From NCBI RefSeq assembly GCF_002368035.1, contig NZ_AP018222.1, forward strand, positions 1-64,000: a stretch of DNA of 64,000 nt, in the 5' to 3' direction. Below the pieces are notes generated by a model. The model saw only the letters and a list, made by a program, of their open reading frames with translations, ran no database searches and was not told the origin of the DNA. Shown piece after piece: positions 50,074 through 58,993 of this stretch. This DNA comes from Nostoc linckia NIES-25 (GTDB lineage: Bacteria > Cyanobacteriota > Cyanobacteriia > Cyanobacteriales > Nostocaceae). Within the stretch, counting starts at the first letter, position 1; every line of letters starts with the position of its first letter. The translations under genes and the position numbers were made by a program.

Positions 50074-50193
50074 GTGTCTGGAAGTGGGAGAATTCCCCTG
50101 TGGGTCGTCGCTACGGTCGCAGGATTAGGTGTAATTACAGTCTTGGGCATTTTCTTTTATGGTGCCTACGCTGGACTGGGTTCTTCAATCTAA
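50074..50193 (+). CDS. psbJ: Photosystem II protein J
   Basis: 39 codons from a GTG start with gggaggag site at 50069 or just before; protein begins SGSGRIPLWVVATVAGLGVI and ends AYAGLGSSI. One membrane helix. Last gene of psbEFLJ; a bidirectional terminator follows at 50262. Confidence 0.96.
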   Translation: MSGSGRIPLWVVATVAGLGVITVLGIFFYGAYAGLGSSI

Positions 50194-50256
50194 AACTAGT
50201 TTGAAGCCAATACTATAAAGTCTGAATTTTCTAGCATTTGTTGAGAAATCAGCATA

Positions 50257-50292
50257 AAAAAACCGCCTGTCTCTTTGAGATAGGCGGTATTG
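50257..50292. terminator. Bidirectional terminator between psbJ and psaI
   Basis: accgcctgtctc - ttt - gagataggcggt forms a 12-bp stem with one G-T pair. On the minus strand it is followed by a run of seven Ts, so it terminates psaI; on the plus strand it is 68 bases after psbJ. Confidence 0.75.
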
Positions 50293-50511
50293 TTACAGCA
50301 GACTTTAAGTAATGCGAACTAACCAAACTAAGCACGATCGCATGGCATCGAGCTTGTTTTACTTTCCAGTTTTGACTTGTGAATTCACCAGTTTTGCTGT
50401 ATAGTAATTAGCTCTACAATGAACTCGGTGAAGTGATTGGAAATTTCATAATTAGGTAATTGGTAAAAACCAAAGTAGTCTATTACCAATTACCAATTAG
50501 TCATAAACCAA

Positions 50512-50652
50512 TCAAGCAATATCTTCGCTTTCTATGTATAAAAATAGAAATGCGAATACGATACCTGGTAAAACCCAACCAATGATTGGAACGAAGATAG
50601 CAGGCAAGTAGGAAGTACTAGCCAAAATCGTAGGCAAAAATTCAAATGCCAT
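50512..50652 (-). CDS. psaI: Photosystem I subunit VIII
   Basis: 46 aa: MAFEFLPTILASTSYLPAIF then VPIIGWVLPGIVFAFLFLYI and ESEDIA. The single hydrophobic helix and FLFLYIE-ED end are typical of cyanobacterial PsaI, which helps PsaL and trimer organisation. It is convergent to psbJ, separated by a shared terminator. That is also the arrangement I recall from Nostoc sp. PCC 7120. Confidence 0.92.
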   Translation of the reverse strand: MAFEFLPTILASTSYLPAIFVPIIGWVLPGIVFAFLFLYIESEDIA

Positions 50653-50754
50653 AGTAAAAGTTCCTGTTAAATCACACTACAATTCAAGATGAGCTTACTG
50701 CAAAGTGCGCCAGATTTTTTAAATTCTAAAGATTTTTAACACAGCAGATATTGG

Positions 50755-50875
50755 GCATAGGGTATGGGGAAGAGGTGGGGAGACAGGGGAAAGGTTAAAG
50801 GGAAAAGGAAAAAGGAATAAATTTAACCTTTCCCCCTTAACCTTTTCCCTTTCCCCCCTTCCCTGTTTGACTCAT
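50755..50875. repeat. STRR-type inverted tract
   Basis: ggggaaagg / ccctttccc style inverted arms around aaggaataaatttaac. Same design as 21570-21640 and 56945-57010. Confidence 0.75.
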
Positions 50876-50882
50876 GCCCCAT

Positions 50883-53800
50883 TTAAATCCCCAATAGTTC
50901 ATCTAGCTCTAGGTTTGGCAAGTCTGGAGGGATGACAGTTCGCACTGTTGTAACTTTGTGGCTCTCCTGTTGGGTTACCGGATCGAGAGCGATCGCTTCT
51001 AGGCGAATTTCCAAACAGCCAAAGGGAATGTTTAATTGCGTCATCACTTCTAACCCCCCTAAGCTATTAGGTAGTAAATTTGTCAGTAAATGAGGCCCGT
51101 CTAATAACCAACGAGTTTGACAGTCTTCAACCCATAGCTTGATAGCAAGTTGTCGAGCTACTTCAGGCATCACTACGCGTACTATCACAGACTTACCAGC
51201 TATTAGTTCGCCCTCTGGCACATACAGTTGTGGAATTGGTAAAGGCTCAATTGCTTCCATACTTATAGCTAGGAGATGAGATAAATCTGATACTAGTTGC
51301 TCCTCTCCTTCTAAGACATAACTCTCCGTTGCATCGACATCTAATTCACTATATGTATCATCTACAACAATTTCTTCCGCCAACCAAGCTGAAGCTGTAT
51401 TTCTGTTAATCGGCGGAGGTGGTGGTGGTATTTGCGATCGCAAAGGTGGTGAAAATGTCGGTTCTTCTAAGATTTCTTCTATTACCGTATTTTCCTGTAT
51501 AACCAGGTCTACTTTTTCTACTGCGTCTGTGTCTTCTAGTATTTCTGTATTGGCATCTGAACTTAACAGCAAGTTGGCATCAACAGTATCAACATCGCTA
51601 TCAAGAGTTTCTGCACTTGGTGAAAGCGACACCTGCGGCTCTGGAAGATAATTATCGTAGTCTTGGGATGGCAGCTCATTTACGGGTTCAGGGAAAGAGT
51701 ATCCTTGGCTATGCATCCACTTCTTGAGCAAAGGAGATGAATAAAGTTTTGTTTTAATGAATTCTGAATTTGGTTGAGAAAGTACTTGAGTAATAGATTC
51801 TTCTTGGACTTCTAAATTTGGTTGAGTTGGTATTTGAGCGACAGATTCTTCTTGGACTTCTAAATTTGGTTGATAAAGTACTTGAGTAATAGATTCTTCT
51901 TGGACTTCTGAATTTGGTTGAGTTGGTATTTGAGCGACAGATTCTTGTTGGACTTCTGAATTTGGTTGAGCAAGTACTTGGGCTATGTTCTTATCTTCAT
52001 CGATAATTGCGTCCAACTGCGGTGTGTCCTCGGCCGCTTGAATTTCCAATGTATCCAGAGGATTATCTTTTACTTCTTCTGTACCATTTGACACGCTTTG
52101 TAGCCGTTTCAAGTATGGAAAAGTCGTGTCGAGTATTGGTATTCGACGTTGCTTGATGACTAACTGCTCCAAGTTAATGGCAGCAATAGTAGCATCCTTT
52201 TCTAAAAGCTCATTCTGTAAAGTAGATTCTGCGACGACATCTGTGGGGGTATTGACATCAGTCTGGATGGGAGGCAATTTCGGTAATTGAGGCGAACTAG
52301 CTGAATTTTTAAGTTGAGATGTCCGGCGGGCGGCTTCTCGCGGAACTTGCACGTTTATTTGCGCTGGTAGGGCAAGGTTTGGGGATGAGTTGGCTACCGC
52401 AGGGTCGTCTGTTTTTCGGACTTTGACCAGATTCAATAGTTTTAAATCGAGCTTAACAGTTGCCTGTGGTTGTGTGAAATTGGTAGAAGAAGCCGATGCT
52501 GCTATCACCTGATTAGAAGATGTACTAGATTTTGTTGCGGCTGTGATTGTCAGCAATTCTGTTACATCTGCTGTAATTGTGAAAGACTGATTGGCTAACT
52601 GTGTGACTTCGCTAGTTTCGGTGAATTTACCATACAAACTGATATCCGCCAAAATTAACTTGGATTCACATTCAGCAGGAATATCAATTGAGGTATTGAT
52701 ATTGAAAGGCAGTTCTCGGTCTGGTAAGGGTTGCCGTAACTGGGTCAAGATTTGCGACTCTAAGGGCGATCGCAGTTCAATTTTTAGTTCTAGTCCGCGG
52801 ACGCTTTTTGCGGATAATGTTTCAGCCAGTTCTAGATTCGTCTTTTCCTCAAGTTCTACGCGCCCATTAATTGTTAAAGCTTGTCCCCAACGAGCAATAT
52901 AAGTATCCCGATCTAAAGTCAGCAATAATGGCGGTAGCTGTTGTGTTTCTGAAGAATGTATAACCTTTTCATCTTCAGATAGCGGTTCAGGAGTCGGTAA
53001 AGCTAATTCTATTAAATTTTGTAAAATCTGTTCTACCGTTTCACCTTTAAGCCATACAGGGCCGATCGGGCGATCGATGGCTATATTCTCTTCTTGAGTT
53101 GCATCTGCCACAATAGCCGTGTCAGTGTCGCTAAATATATCTTCTTCTTGAGTTACATCTGCCACAATAGGCGTGTCGGTGCGGCCAAATATATCCTCTT
53201 CTTGAGTTGCATCTGCCACAATAGGCGTGTCAGCGTCGCTAAATATATCCTCTTCTTGAGTTACATCTGCCACGATAGGCGTGTCAGTGTGGCTAAATAT
53301 ATCCTCTTCTTGAGTTGCATCTGCCACAATAGGCCTGTCGGTGCGGCTAAATATATCCTCTTCTTGAGTTACATCTGCCACAATAGGCGTATCAGTGTGG
53401 CTAAATATATCCTCTTCTTGAGTTACGTCTGCCACAACAGGCGTGTCGATGCTACTAGCTTTATACTCCGCTTGAGCTACATCTATGACAATAGCTGTGT
53501 CAGTGGTAGTGAATATACTTTCTTCTTGAGTTGCATCTGCCACAACATCTATAACAGTGCCGTTAACTCTATCTTCAGGTTGAGTTACATCAGGCACAAC
53601 ATTTGTAACAGTGCTGCTAGCGATCTCCTCTTCATTTATTGCATCTGAGACAACAGGCGTGTCAGCGCTGCTATCTGTAGGAATTGGCAGCTCTGTGGAG
53701 ATGGCGATCGCCTGCTCTAGGGTTTCTACTGGCTGTAGGTCATGGGGCATGAGGAATGTGGGAGCCACTGCGTTGGGCGATGCCGACTTAAAGTAAGTGG

Positions 53801-54236
53801 CGTCATCGGGAAGAGGCATAAGATAAAGACTTGTTGCAACTTCTCCTTTGCTCCCCTGTCCCTGTGCTCCCCCTGCTGCCTCTATTTCCTGACACAGAAC
53901 TTGCACTTGGACACTGTATTGCCAAGATTTACCCAGCATATCGGACATCAAATCGCCCGAACAGCGCAGTTCCCAAACTCCTGGCTCAAAGTCAGTAAAA
54001 GGAATTACCGCCATTAAGCCTTCTGAGTTAGTACGACGCGAACGCTTGAAAATTCGGCGTTTTGGTGTAACTTCGTGTGTTGAAAAGTGAGTGACGCGCA
54101 CTTCCACATCCGTATTCAGCAGGTTAGAACGAGCCAGAACTCTATACTGCCCTTCCAAAATTTGTGAATTTGGCGATTCCAGGATATGCCACGAGCGATC
54201 GCCTTGTTTCTGTATCAGAAATTGCCAGTGTTCCAT
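50883..54236 (-). CDS. Large repeat-rich protein of unknown function (1117 aa)
   Basis: N-terminal ~110 residues (MEHWQFLIQKQGDRSWHILE, FEPGVWELRCSGDLMSDMLG) and C-terminal ~115 residues (VPEGELIAGKSVIVRVVMPE, DCQTRWLLDGPHLL) look like conserved beta-sandwich pieces. Between them is low-complexity, acidic linker. It includes an 18-aa unit DTPIVADVTQEEDIFSHT repeated about six times nearly exactly plus degenerate copies (53090-53590), and a 16-aa unit QPNSEVQEESVAQIPT repeated about five times (51760-52000). A middle block (LLTLDRDTYIARWGQALTIN) is Ig-like. No signal peptide or membrane span. ATG at 54236; a TTG at 54251 is possible. Function not recognised. Confidence 0.75.
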   Translation of the reverse strand: MEHWQFLIQKQGDRSWHILESPNSQILEGQYRVLARSNLLNTDVEVRVTHFSTHEVTPKRRIFKRSRRTNSEGLMAVIPFTDFEPGVWELRCSGDLMSDMLGKSWQYSVQVQVLCQEIEAAGGAQGQGSKGEVATSLYLMPLPDDATYFKSASPNAVAPTFLMPHDLQPVETLEQAIAISTELPIPTDSSADTPVVSDAINEEEIASSTVTNVVPDVTQPEDRVNGTVIDVVADATQEESIFTTTDTAIVIDVAQAEYKASSIDTPVVADVTQEEDIFSHTDTPIVADVTQEEDIFSRTDRPIVADATQEEDIFSHTDTPIVADVTQEEDIFSDADTPIVADATQEEDIFGRTDTPIVADVTQEEDIFSDTDTAIVADATQEENIAIDRPIGPVWLKGETVEQILQNLIELALPTPEPLSEDEKVIHSSETQQLPPLLLTLDRDTYIARWGQALTINGRVELEEKTNLELAETLSAKSVRGLELKIELRSPLESQILTQLRQPLPDRELPFNINTSIDIPAECESKLILADISLYGKFTETSEVTQLANQSFTITADVTELLTITAATKSSTSSNQVIAASASSTNFTQPQATVKLDLKLLNLVKVRKTDDPAVANSSPNLALPAQINVQVPREAARRTSQLKNSASSPQLPKLPPIQTDVNTPTDVVAESTLQNELLEKDATIAAINLEQLVIKQRRIPILDTTFPYLKRLQSVSNGTEEVKDNPLDTLEIQAAEDTPQLDAIIDEDKNIAQVLAQPNSEVQQESVAQIPTQPNSEVQEESITQVLYQPNLEVQEESVAQIPTQPNLEVQEESITQVLSQPNSEFIKTKLYSSPLLKKWMHSQGYSFPEPVNELPSQDYDNYLPEPQVSLSPSAETLDSDVDTVDANLLLSSDANTEILEDTDAVEKVDLVIQENTVIEEILEEPTFSPPLRSQIPPPPPPINRNTASAWLAEEIVVDDTYSELDVDATESYVLEGEEQLVSDLSHLLAISMEAIEPLPIPQLYVPEGELIAGKSVIVRVVMPEVARQLAIKLWVEDCQTRWLLDGPHLLTNLLPNSLGGLEVMTQLNIPFGCLEIRLEAIALDPVTQQESHKVTTVRTVIPPDLPNLELDELLGI
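51755..51995. repeat. 48-bp coding tandem repeat
   Basis: Units alternating ttctaaatttggttgagttg and gtatttgagcgacagattct encode the 16-aa repeat of the 1117-aa protein. Copies differ by few bases, suggesting recent unequal exchange. Confidence 0.75.
53090..53600. repeat. 54-bp coding minisatellite
   Basis: About six near-identical and several degenerate units of atatcctcttcttgagttac followed by atctgccacaataggcgtgt, encoding 18-aa repeats. The antisense 184-aa frame over this stretch is only its shadow. Confidence 0.85.
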
Positions 54237-54641
54237 TGTGAGTGATGCCAAGACCTACAAGCCGCCGAGTAATATTGTGTATTAGCTTGCTTGCAAGTTT
54301 ACCTCAGTAATTCCTAATTGCATCCCTAAAAAGCCTATCAAGTTAACTTAGTTTCATATACTTAAATTTTCGCAAAGTCAATACCCTAGAATCAGCTTTT
54401 TTTAATCAACAACCCAATCTCCAACAGAACAGAACATACAATAAATTAAGATTCACTTCACAACTTTAGATTAAATTGTGACACCCACGTTTTGCTACAA
54501 ACAGATAGGATGTGGCTTCTAAGTACGCTCTTCGATCGCCAATTGTCATAGCTGACAACGCGCTGTCTTTTTAGACCGCTACAACCAGCATCCTCCCAAA
54601 GTGAAATGTAGGTGACAATGAAAATTTACAGGAGGGATTAG
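54237..54641. other. Divergent intergenic region
   Basis: About 400 bases between the minus-strand repeat protein and a plus-strand small gene. AT-rich at 54290-54480. No element that I can name. Confidence 0.4.
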
Positions 54642-54839
54642 ATGCTAGTCATTTTAATGGACGAGCAAATCCTTGCCCCTGAGCAAGTTTGCCAGTCTTG
54701 TTTACTCGCTGATGGGAGCGGCCAACCCCGTTGGCGTGCGGGTCAACTGCGTTGTGGTCAAGCGATTCGCAAACGAAATCAACAGCAGCCAGACCAGTAT
54801 GAATGTGTAATGGGCTTTCGCATTGCCCATATAGAATAA
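54642..54839 (+). CDS. Small cysteine-containing conserved cyanobacterial protein
   Basis: 65 aa: MLVILMDEQILAPEQVCQSC then LLADGSGQPRWRAGQLRCGQ, ending YECVMGFRIAHIE. Four cysteines (CQSC, C, C) may bind a metal. A strong ggaggg ribosome site lies 6 bases before the ATG. I recall very similar short proteins across cyanobacteria but no function. It precedes the Tic20-like gene by 81 bases on the same strand. Confidence 0.75.
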   Translation: MLVILMDEQILAPEQVCQSCLLADGSGQPRWRAGQLRCGQAIRKRNQQQPDQYECVMGFRIAHIE

Positions 54840-54920
54840 CTGAATTTACCAGCAAGACCAGGCAACTGCGTTATCCTAAGGTCAAGTAAGTGTTGAAAAA
54901 TAACCATAGGAGAATGCATA

Positions 54921-55400
54921 ATGACTTGGCGCGGGTCTACAACTGTTCCAGATCGGATTTTTGCTTGCTTGCCTTATTTGCTGCCCCTAATTGATGGTTT
55001 AGTCTTTGGTAGGTTTTTGTTTACTCAGTTTCCAGTACTACAAGTCCTGCTTTTACCGCTCCAACCAGTGCTAATAATTTACGGTAGTTTAGGACAATTG
55101 GGGCAACTAATCGTGTTCTTTGCCTTGTTCCTACTGGTGGTAAGAAACGAAAAAATCAGTCACTTCATTCGTTTCAACACAATGCAGGCAATTCTTCTGG
55201 ACATCGTAATATTTTTGTGTTCCATATTAGTGCGAATTCTAGGACAGGTTCCTGGTACTGGCTTTGCAATAGAAACAGTGGCTAACACTATCTTTTTAGG
55301 TGTAGTGGTAGCAATTGGATATTCAGTTATCCAGTCTTTAATTGGGCGTTATGCAGAAATTCCAGCGATTTCTGATGCCGTACACATGCAAGTGCGCTAG
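54921..55400 (+). CDS. Tic20-family membrane protein
   Basis: 159 aa with four membrane helices. RIFACLPYLLPLIDGLVFGR and RNEKISHFIRFNTMQAILLD are characteristic of the Tic20 family (chloroplast inner-envelope import component and its cyanobacterial ancestors). Its role in cyanobacteria is uncertain. aggaga lies 7 bases before the ATG. Confidence 0.88.
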   Translation: MTWRGSTTVPDRIFACLPYLLPLIDGLVFGRFLFTQFPVLQVLLLPLQPVLIIYGSLGQLGQLIVFFALFLLVVRNEKISHFIRFNTMQAILLDIVIFLCSILVRILGQVPGTGFAIETVANTIFLGVVVAIGYSVIQSLIGRYAEIPAISDAVHMQVR

Positions 55401-55403
55401 TCC

Positions 55404-56177
55404 TTAACGGGTCGCTACGGTGTTTTCCAGGCGGCCAATACCTTCTATTTCTACACGGACGCGATCGCCTTGTTGCAACGCACTAACACCCTCTGGCGTT
55501 CCTGTAAGCACCACATCCCCCGGTAGTAGGGTCATCACCTGACTGATATAGGATACTAAAACATCCGGCGGAAATACCATCCGATCGATACAGGTAGATT
55601 GAACTGGGTTGGCATCGTCATTCAGAAAAGTCTGCAATCTCGCACCTGGATTTAATTCCCGCACAATCCAAGGCCCCAAAGGACAGAAAGTATCAAACCC
55701 TTTGGCTCGCGTCCATTGACCATCTTGTTTTTGTAAGTCCCGTGCTGTCACATCATTAGCGATGGTGTAGCCCCAAATTTTAGTTTGGGCGATTTCTGGC
55801 GTACAGTCAAAAACGCGATCGCCAATGATTAATGCTAACTCTCCTTCATAATCTACTCGTTGCGACTGCGGAGGATATTTAATTTCCGTCTCAGACGGAA
55901 TAATCGACGTGGGTGGCTTCAGAAAAATTAGTGGCTCAGAAGGCACTGGAGTCCCCATTTCGGCGGCATGATCCGCGTAATTCTTTCCCACCGCCACAAT
56001 TTTTGACGGAGCGCAGGGAGCCAAAATTTGGTAATTTTCTGGCGTTAAAATCAAATCAGTGGGTTGCCCTTGTAACCAGGGCGGAGCATCTAGCACCTGG
56101 ACATTGAACGATGGTTGTAGTAACCCATAATAAATTTGCCCTTCTTGATTTTGAATTCGTACATAGCGCTGCGCCAT
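55404..56177 (-). CDS. Fumarylacetoacetate hydrolase family protein
   Basis: 257 aa. KIVAVGKNYADHAAEMGTPV, PLIFLKPPTSII, DYEGELALIIGDRVFDC with metal-ligand acidic residues, and VLTGTPEGVSALQQGDRVRV fit the FAH superfamily used for cleavage, hydration or decarboxylation of beta-keto acids. The substrate cannot be read. Convergent with the Tic20-like gene, only 3 bases between stops. Confidence 0.92.
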   Translation of the reverse strand: MAQRYVRIQNQEGQIYYGLLQPSFNVQVLDAPPWLQGQPTDLILTPENYQILAPCAPSKIVAVGKNYADHAAEMGTPVPSEPLIFLKPPTSIIPSETEIKYPPQSQRVDYEGELALIIGDRVFDCTPEIAQTKIWGYTIANDVTARDLQKQDGQWTRAKGFDTFCPLGPWIVRELNPGARLQTFLNDDANPVQSTCIDRMVFPPDVLVSYISQVMTLLPGDVVLTGTPEGVSALQQGDRVRVEIEGIGRLENTVATR

Positions 56178-56558
56178 AACCTCGAACGATATCCTTTTGT
56201 CTTTGATTAATACCTGTAAGCGGGAAGTAGCAATCCTCAGTTAGCTTTTTGGAGAACCGATTAAGCCTTAAGCAAAAAAAGCGATCGCTACAGATGCCCC
56301 TTGAAAAAGGCTAAGCTGATAGCTGAATCAATTTGCTGGCAAACACCAAAAGCTGGATTCTTACTTGCTAAAGAAACCTGGAGTCGGAGCCGACCTAGTA
56401 TTTCAATAGGGACATCCAAGAAATGAAATCCAAAGTTCGGCGGATTGGCTAACGATCCAAATTGAAAACTGGTAAGATTATAGTTCCTTGTTGCTTCAGA
56501 TGTTGATGAATACTAGTATTTTGAATAAATTAAGTATAAATTAACACTAGCAACCATT
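56178..56558. other. Intergenic region upstream of rpsF
   Basis: About 380 bases holding the divergent promoters of the FAH-family gene and rpsF. One HIP1 octamer at 56280. No tRNA or recognised leader structure. Confidence 0.4.
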
Positions 56559-56582
56559 TTGTCCATAAGGATACTAAAAAAT

Positions 56583-56915
56583 ATGACCACAAGTTACGAA
56601 ACAATGTACATCCTGCGTCCTGACTTGGGAGATGAGCAGGTAGAGCAAGCAGTTGCTAAATATCAGAATTTGCTGCGCGAACAAGGCGCTGAGGATATTC
56701 AAATTCAAAATCGTGGTAAGCGTCGTCTGGCTTATGAAATCAAAAGACACCGCGATGGCATTTACATCCAATTGAACTACACCGCACCTGCAACTGCGAT
56801 CGCTCCCTTTGAACGCGCTATGCGCTTGAGTGAAGATGTGATTCGCTATCTCACAATTAAGCAGGAACTGGAAGAAGCTAAAACTGCCAAAGTGGCTGCA
56901 AATGCAGCTGCGTAG
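56583..56915 (+). CDS. rpsF: 30S ribosomal protein S6
   Basis: 110 aa: YETMYILRPDLGDEQVEQAV, then GKRRLAYEIKRHRDGIYIQL and ERAMRLSEDVIRYLTIK. Binds S18 and the central domain of 16S rRNA. ATG at 56583 is preferred over an in-frame upstream codon at 56559. Unlike in many bacteria, rpsR and rplI are not next to it. Confidence 0.96.
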   Translation: MTTSYETMYILRPDLGDEQVEQAVAKYQNLLREQGAEDIQIQNRGKRRLAYEIKRHRDGIYIQLNYTAPATAIAPFERAMRLSEDVIRYLTIKQELEEAKTAKVAANAAA

Positions 56916-56929
56916 GAAATAGGGCATGG

Positions 56930-57020
56930 GGCATACATAAGAGGACAAGGGGAAAGGGGAAAAGGGGAAAGATTAAATTTATTCCTTTTCCCTTTTCCCT
57001 TTAACCTTTTGCCCTGCCCA
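56930..57020. repeat. STRR-type inverted tract after rpsF
   Basis: ggggaaaagg / ccttttccc arms around attaaatttattc; third copy of the family seen at 21539 and 50755. It could form a hairpin downstream of rpsF. Confidence 0.75.
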
Positions 57021-57161
57021 ATCTCATTCAATAAAATTTTGTTTTTTTATTTACCAGTAACCTGGTTAGTAATGCTAAATTAACAAATACTTGCCAAAGG
57101 TAGTACTCCCGCAGTTATACCTAAGAGTGGACAAGATTCTGAATGGGAGCGGTAAGCTACT

Positions 57162-57722
57162 GTGAGTCAATCTAATACATCAAACATTCAAGTTCTCTCT
57201 ACGGAAGTATCGCAACTACGCCAAGAGTTGCAACTTCGCGATCAATTAGTGCAACAGCTATCTCAAGAACTCTTTCGGCTGGTAAAAGGTAATACTAGTT
57301 TTATGCCCCAGCAGCCGGAAGTTGAGCGCGATAACACTCAGTTACAAGCTTTGCAAGAACAACTCCAAGCAGTCGAGCAGCAAGTGGCATTTTATCAGGA
57401 GCAAATTACAACTCGTGACTCCGAAATTTACCAGTTGCGACAGTCAGTTCAAGAACTGACCGATCGCACTCGGATGTTGGAGCAAGTAGTACAAGAACTG
57501 CCTCAAATTTACCGCCGTAAGTTTGAGGAGCGTATGACGCCAGTCAGAGAAAAAGTCGCAATGCTACAACGAGAAAACCGCCAACTACAGGCGGAACTGC
57601 AAAGTGTAAGTTACCGTTTAGCAATCAAAACCCGCAATGCTACTCACAGCGGCATTGATTTGCCAAATTTTCCTCGTCCTACATCCGAACAAACTCAAAT
57701 ATCAACTCCTCAAAATGCCTAA
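57162..57722 (+). CDS. Coiled-coil protein of unknown function
   Basis: 186 aa from a GTG codon. Residues about 8-35 and 60-155 are strongly predicted coiled coil by eye (VSQLRQELQLRDQLVQQLSQ, LQALQEQLQAVEQQVAFYQE, MLQRENRQLQAELQSVSYRL). The C-terminus is Pro/Thr-rich. No catalytic motif. Conserved-type cyanobacterial hypothetical by impression only. Same strand as rpsF but 246 bases away. Confidence 0.7.
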   Translation: MSQSNTSNIQVLSTEVSQLRQELQLRDQLVQQLSQELFRLVKGNTSFMPQQPEVERDNTQLQALQEQLQAVEQQVAFYQEQITTRDSEIYQLRQSVQELTDRTRMLEQVVQELPQIYRRKFEERMTPVREKVAMLQRENRQLQAELQSVSYRLAIKTRNATHSGIDLPNFPRPTSEQTQISTPQNA

Positions 57723-58156
57723 AAAAGGATGTTTGAAAAGTACTAGCTGATGTGTCAAAAACTTTTCTTTAGATTTACCCTACCTTCCTCCTTCAAAAGG
57801 AGGAGCAGGAGGATTTTAGATTCGATTCCCGTTTTTTAAGCTCGTTCGGAGGAATGTCCATATGAAGGTACACCACCTTTCATACATCGTCTGAGAGTAG
57901 TTTAAAAATCCGTGCTTTCAAGAAGCTGGGGAGTCCGAGAAACAATTGCATCTGTTGTGACCGATTTTGGTCATTTCCGGTACTACGTCAATAGCTCGGA
58001 AGCTATGAGTTTTCCTCAACATTGTTCTTTAGGTAAAATACGAAATTAGCCTGCTAGCACTAGACTTTTTTCTTTGACGATGTGAGGATGCACAAAAAGT
58101 TTAAATAAATGCAAAATCGCTTGACTCCACCATCCTTCTTAAGTTAGATTTATATA
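57723..58156. other. Intergenic region with STAS-gene tail echo
   Basis: No gene. ctcctt-caa-aaggag is a small hairpin near 57787. At 58046-58068, on the minus strand, a sequence reading SLVLAG-stop repeats the last codons of the STAS gene 110 bases away. Confidence 0.5.
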
Positions 58157-58510
58157 TCAGCCTGCTAGCACCAGACTATCATCTTTAGTAGTAGTAAAGA
58201 TATCTTCATAAGTATTAAAAATTTCAAACACTGAATCTAACTGTGTAAGTTCCAAAATTAATCTTACAGGAGTTTGCACGTTGCATAGAACTAAACGACA
58301 GCCTCTTTGACGTGCAGCTTTCAACCCTTTTACTAGAGGAACTAGACCAGAACTATCCATAAAGCTAACTTCTGCCAGGTCAATAACCCAGAGTTGATGA
58401 GGTTGGGGCACGACTCCAGCCATCTGTTCGCTCAAAGCCATGCCACCTTGCAAATCGATGCTTGCTTCGGGTTTGAATAAAATCACTTGAAGTTCTTGTG
58501 TGAGAGTCAT
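58157..58510 (-). CDS. STAS-domain protein (anti-sigma antagonist type)
   Basis: 117 aa, a single STAS domain: LWVIDLAEVSFMDSSGLVPL contains the phosphorylatable Ser of the DSSG motif (near residue 53), and LVLCNVQTPVRLILELTQLD follows. Such proteins are switched by Ser kinases/phosphatases in partner-switching pathways; no kinase or phosphatase is adjacent here. Monocistronic, ATG at 58510. Confidence 0.9.
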   Translation of the reverse strand: MTLTQELQVILFKPEASIDLQGGMALSEQMAGVVPQPHQLWVIDLAEVSFMDSSGLVPLVKGLKAARQRGCRLVLCNVQTPVRLILELTQLDSVFEIFNTYEDIFTTTKDDSLVLAG

Positions 58511-58993
58511 GAATTTAACAGGGTAGTTGGAACACTTGACAAGAAACTGAAAAAAGACATAAATACATCTTCTCTTTCAACAGCAAAATCACTGTTTTAC
58601 CCAGATATTTAGGTAATTTCAGCCGTGAAGTTGACAGAGTTTTATTCAGTATTCATGTCGTATAATTTGTAATAACTTTCCCCAATATAGGCATAAGCGC
58701 CTAACGAATTCGGTATCAACCGTATCTTTTACGAAATTTTCATAATTTCACCAGAGATTTATAAATTTTTTATAAATTATTTTCATCGTTGTTACAAAAG
58801 TATGGCTTTGTGATAACGAATGATAAAAATGTTATAGATAATAGTCAAAACTTAATAATAGCCATAGATTATAATATATGGATTATCAAGCTAAGACCAG
58901 TCAAAAAATCAATGTAGTGGTTTGATTGACACTCTAGCTAAAAACAAGCAAAGATATAGTAAAAGTAAAAATTTGTAAACACGGTGGTGCGGG
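58511..58993. other. AT-rich divergent intergenic region
   Basis: About 480 very AT-rich bases between the STAS and DedA genes. It must hold both promoters, but no clear box can be assigned. Confidence 0.4.

Noticed and set aside
53094..53648. 184-aa plus-strand frame with CICHNRRVSVAKYI repeats
   Set aside because: Antisense shadow of the 54-bp coding minisatellite of the 1117-aa protein.
57815..57870. Possible tRNA because of gattcgattccc (T-loop-like)
   Set aside because: No acceptor stem or anticodon arm could be folded around it.
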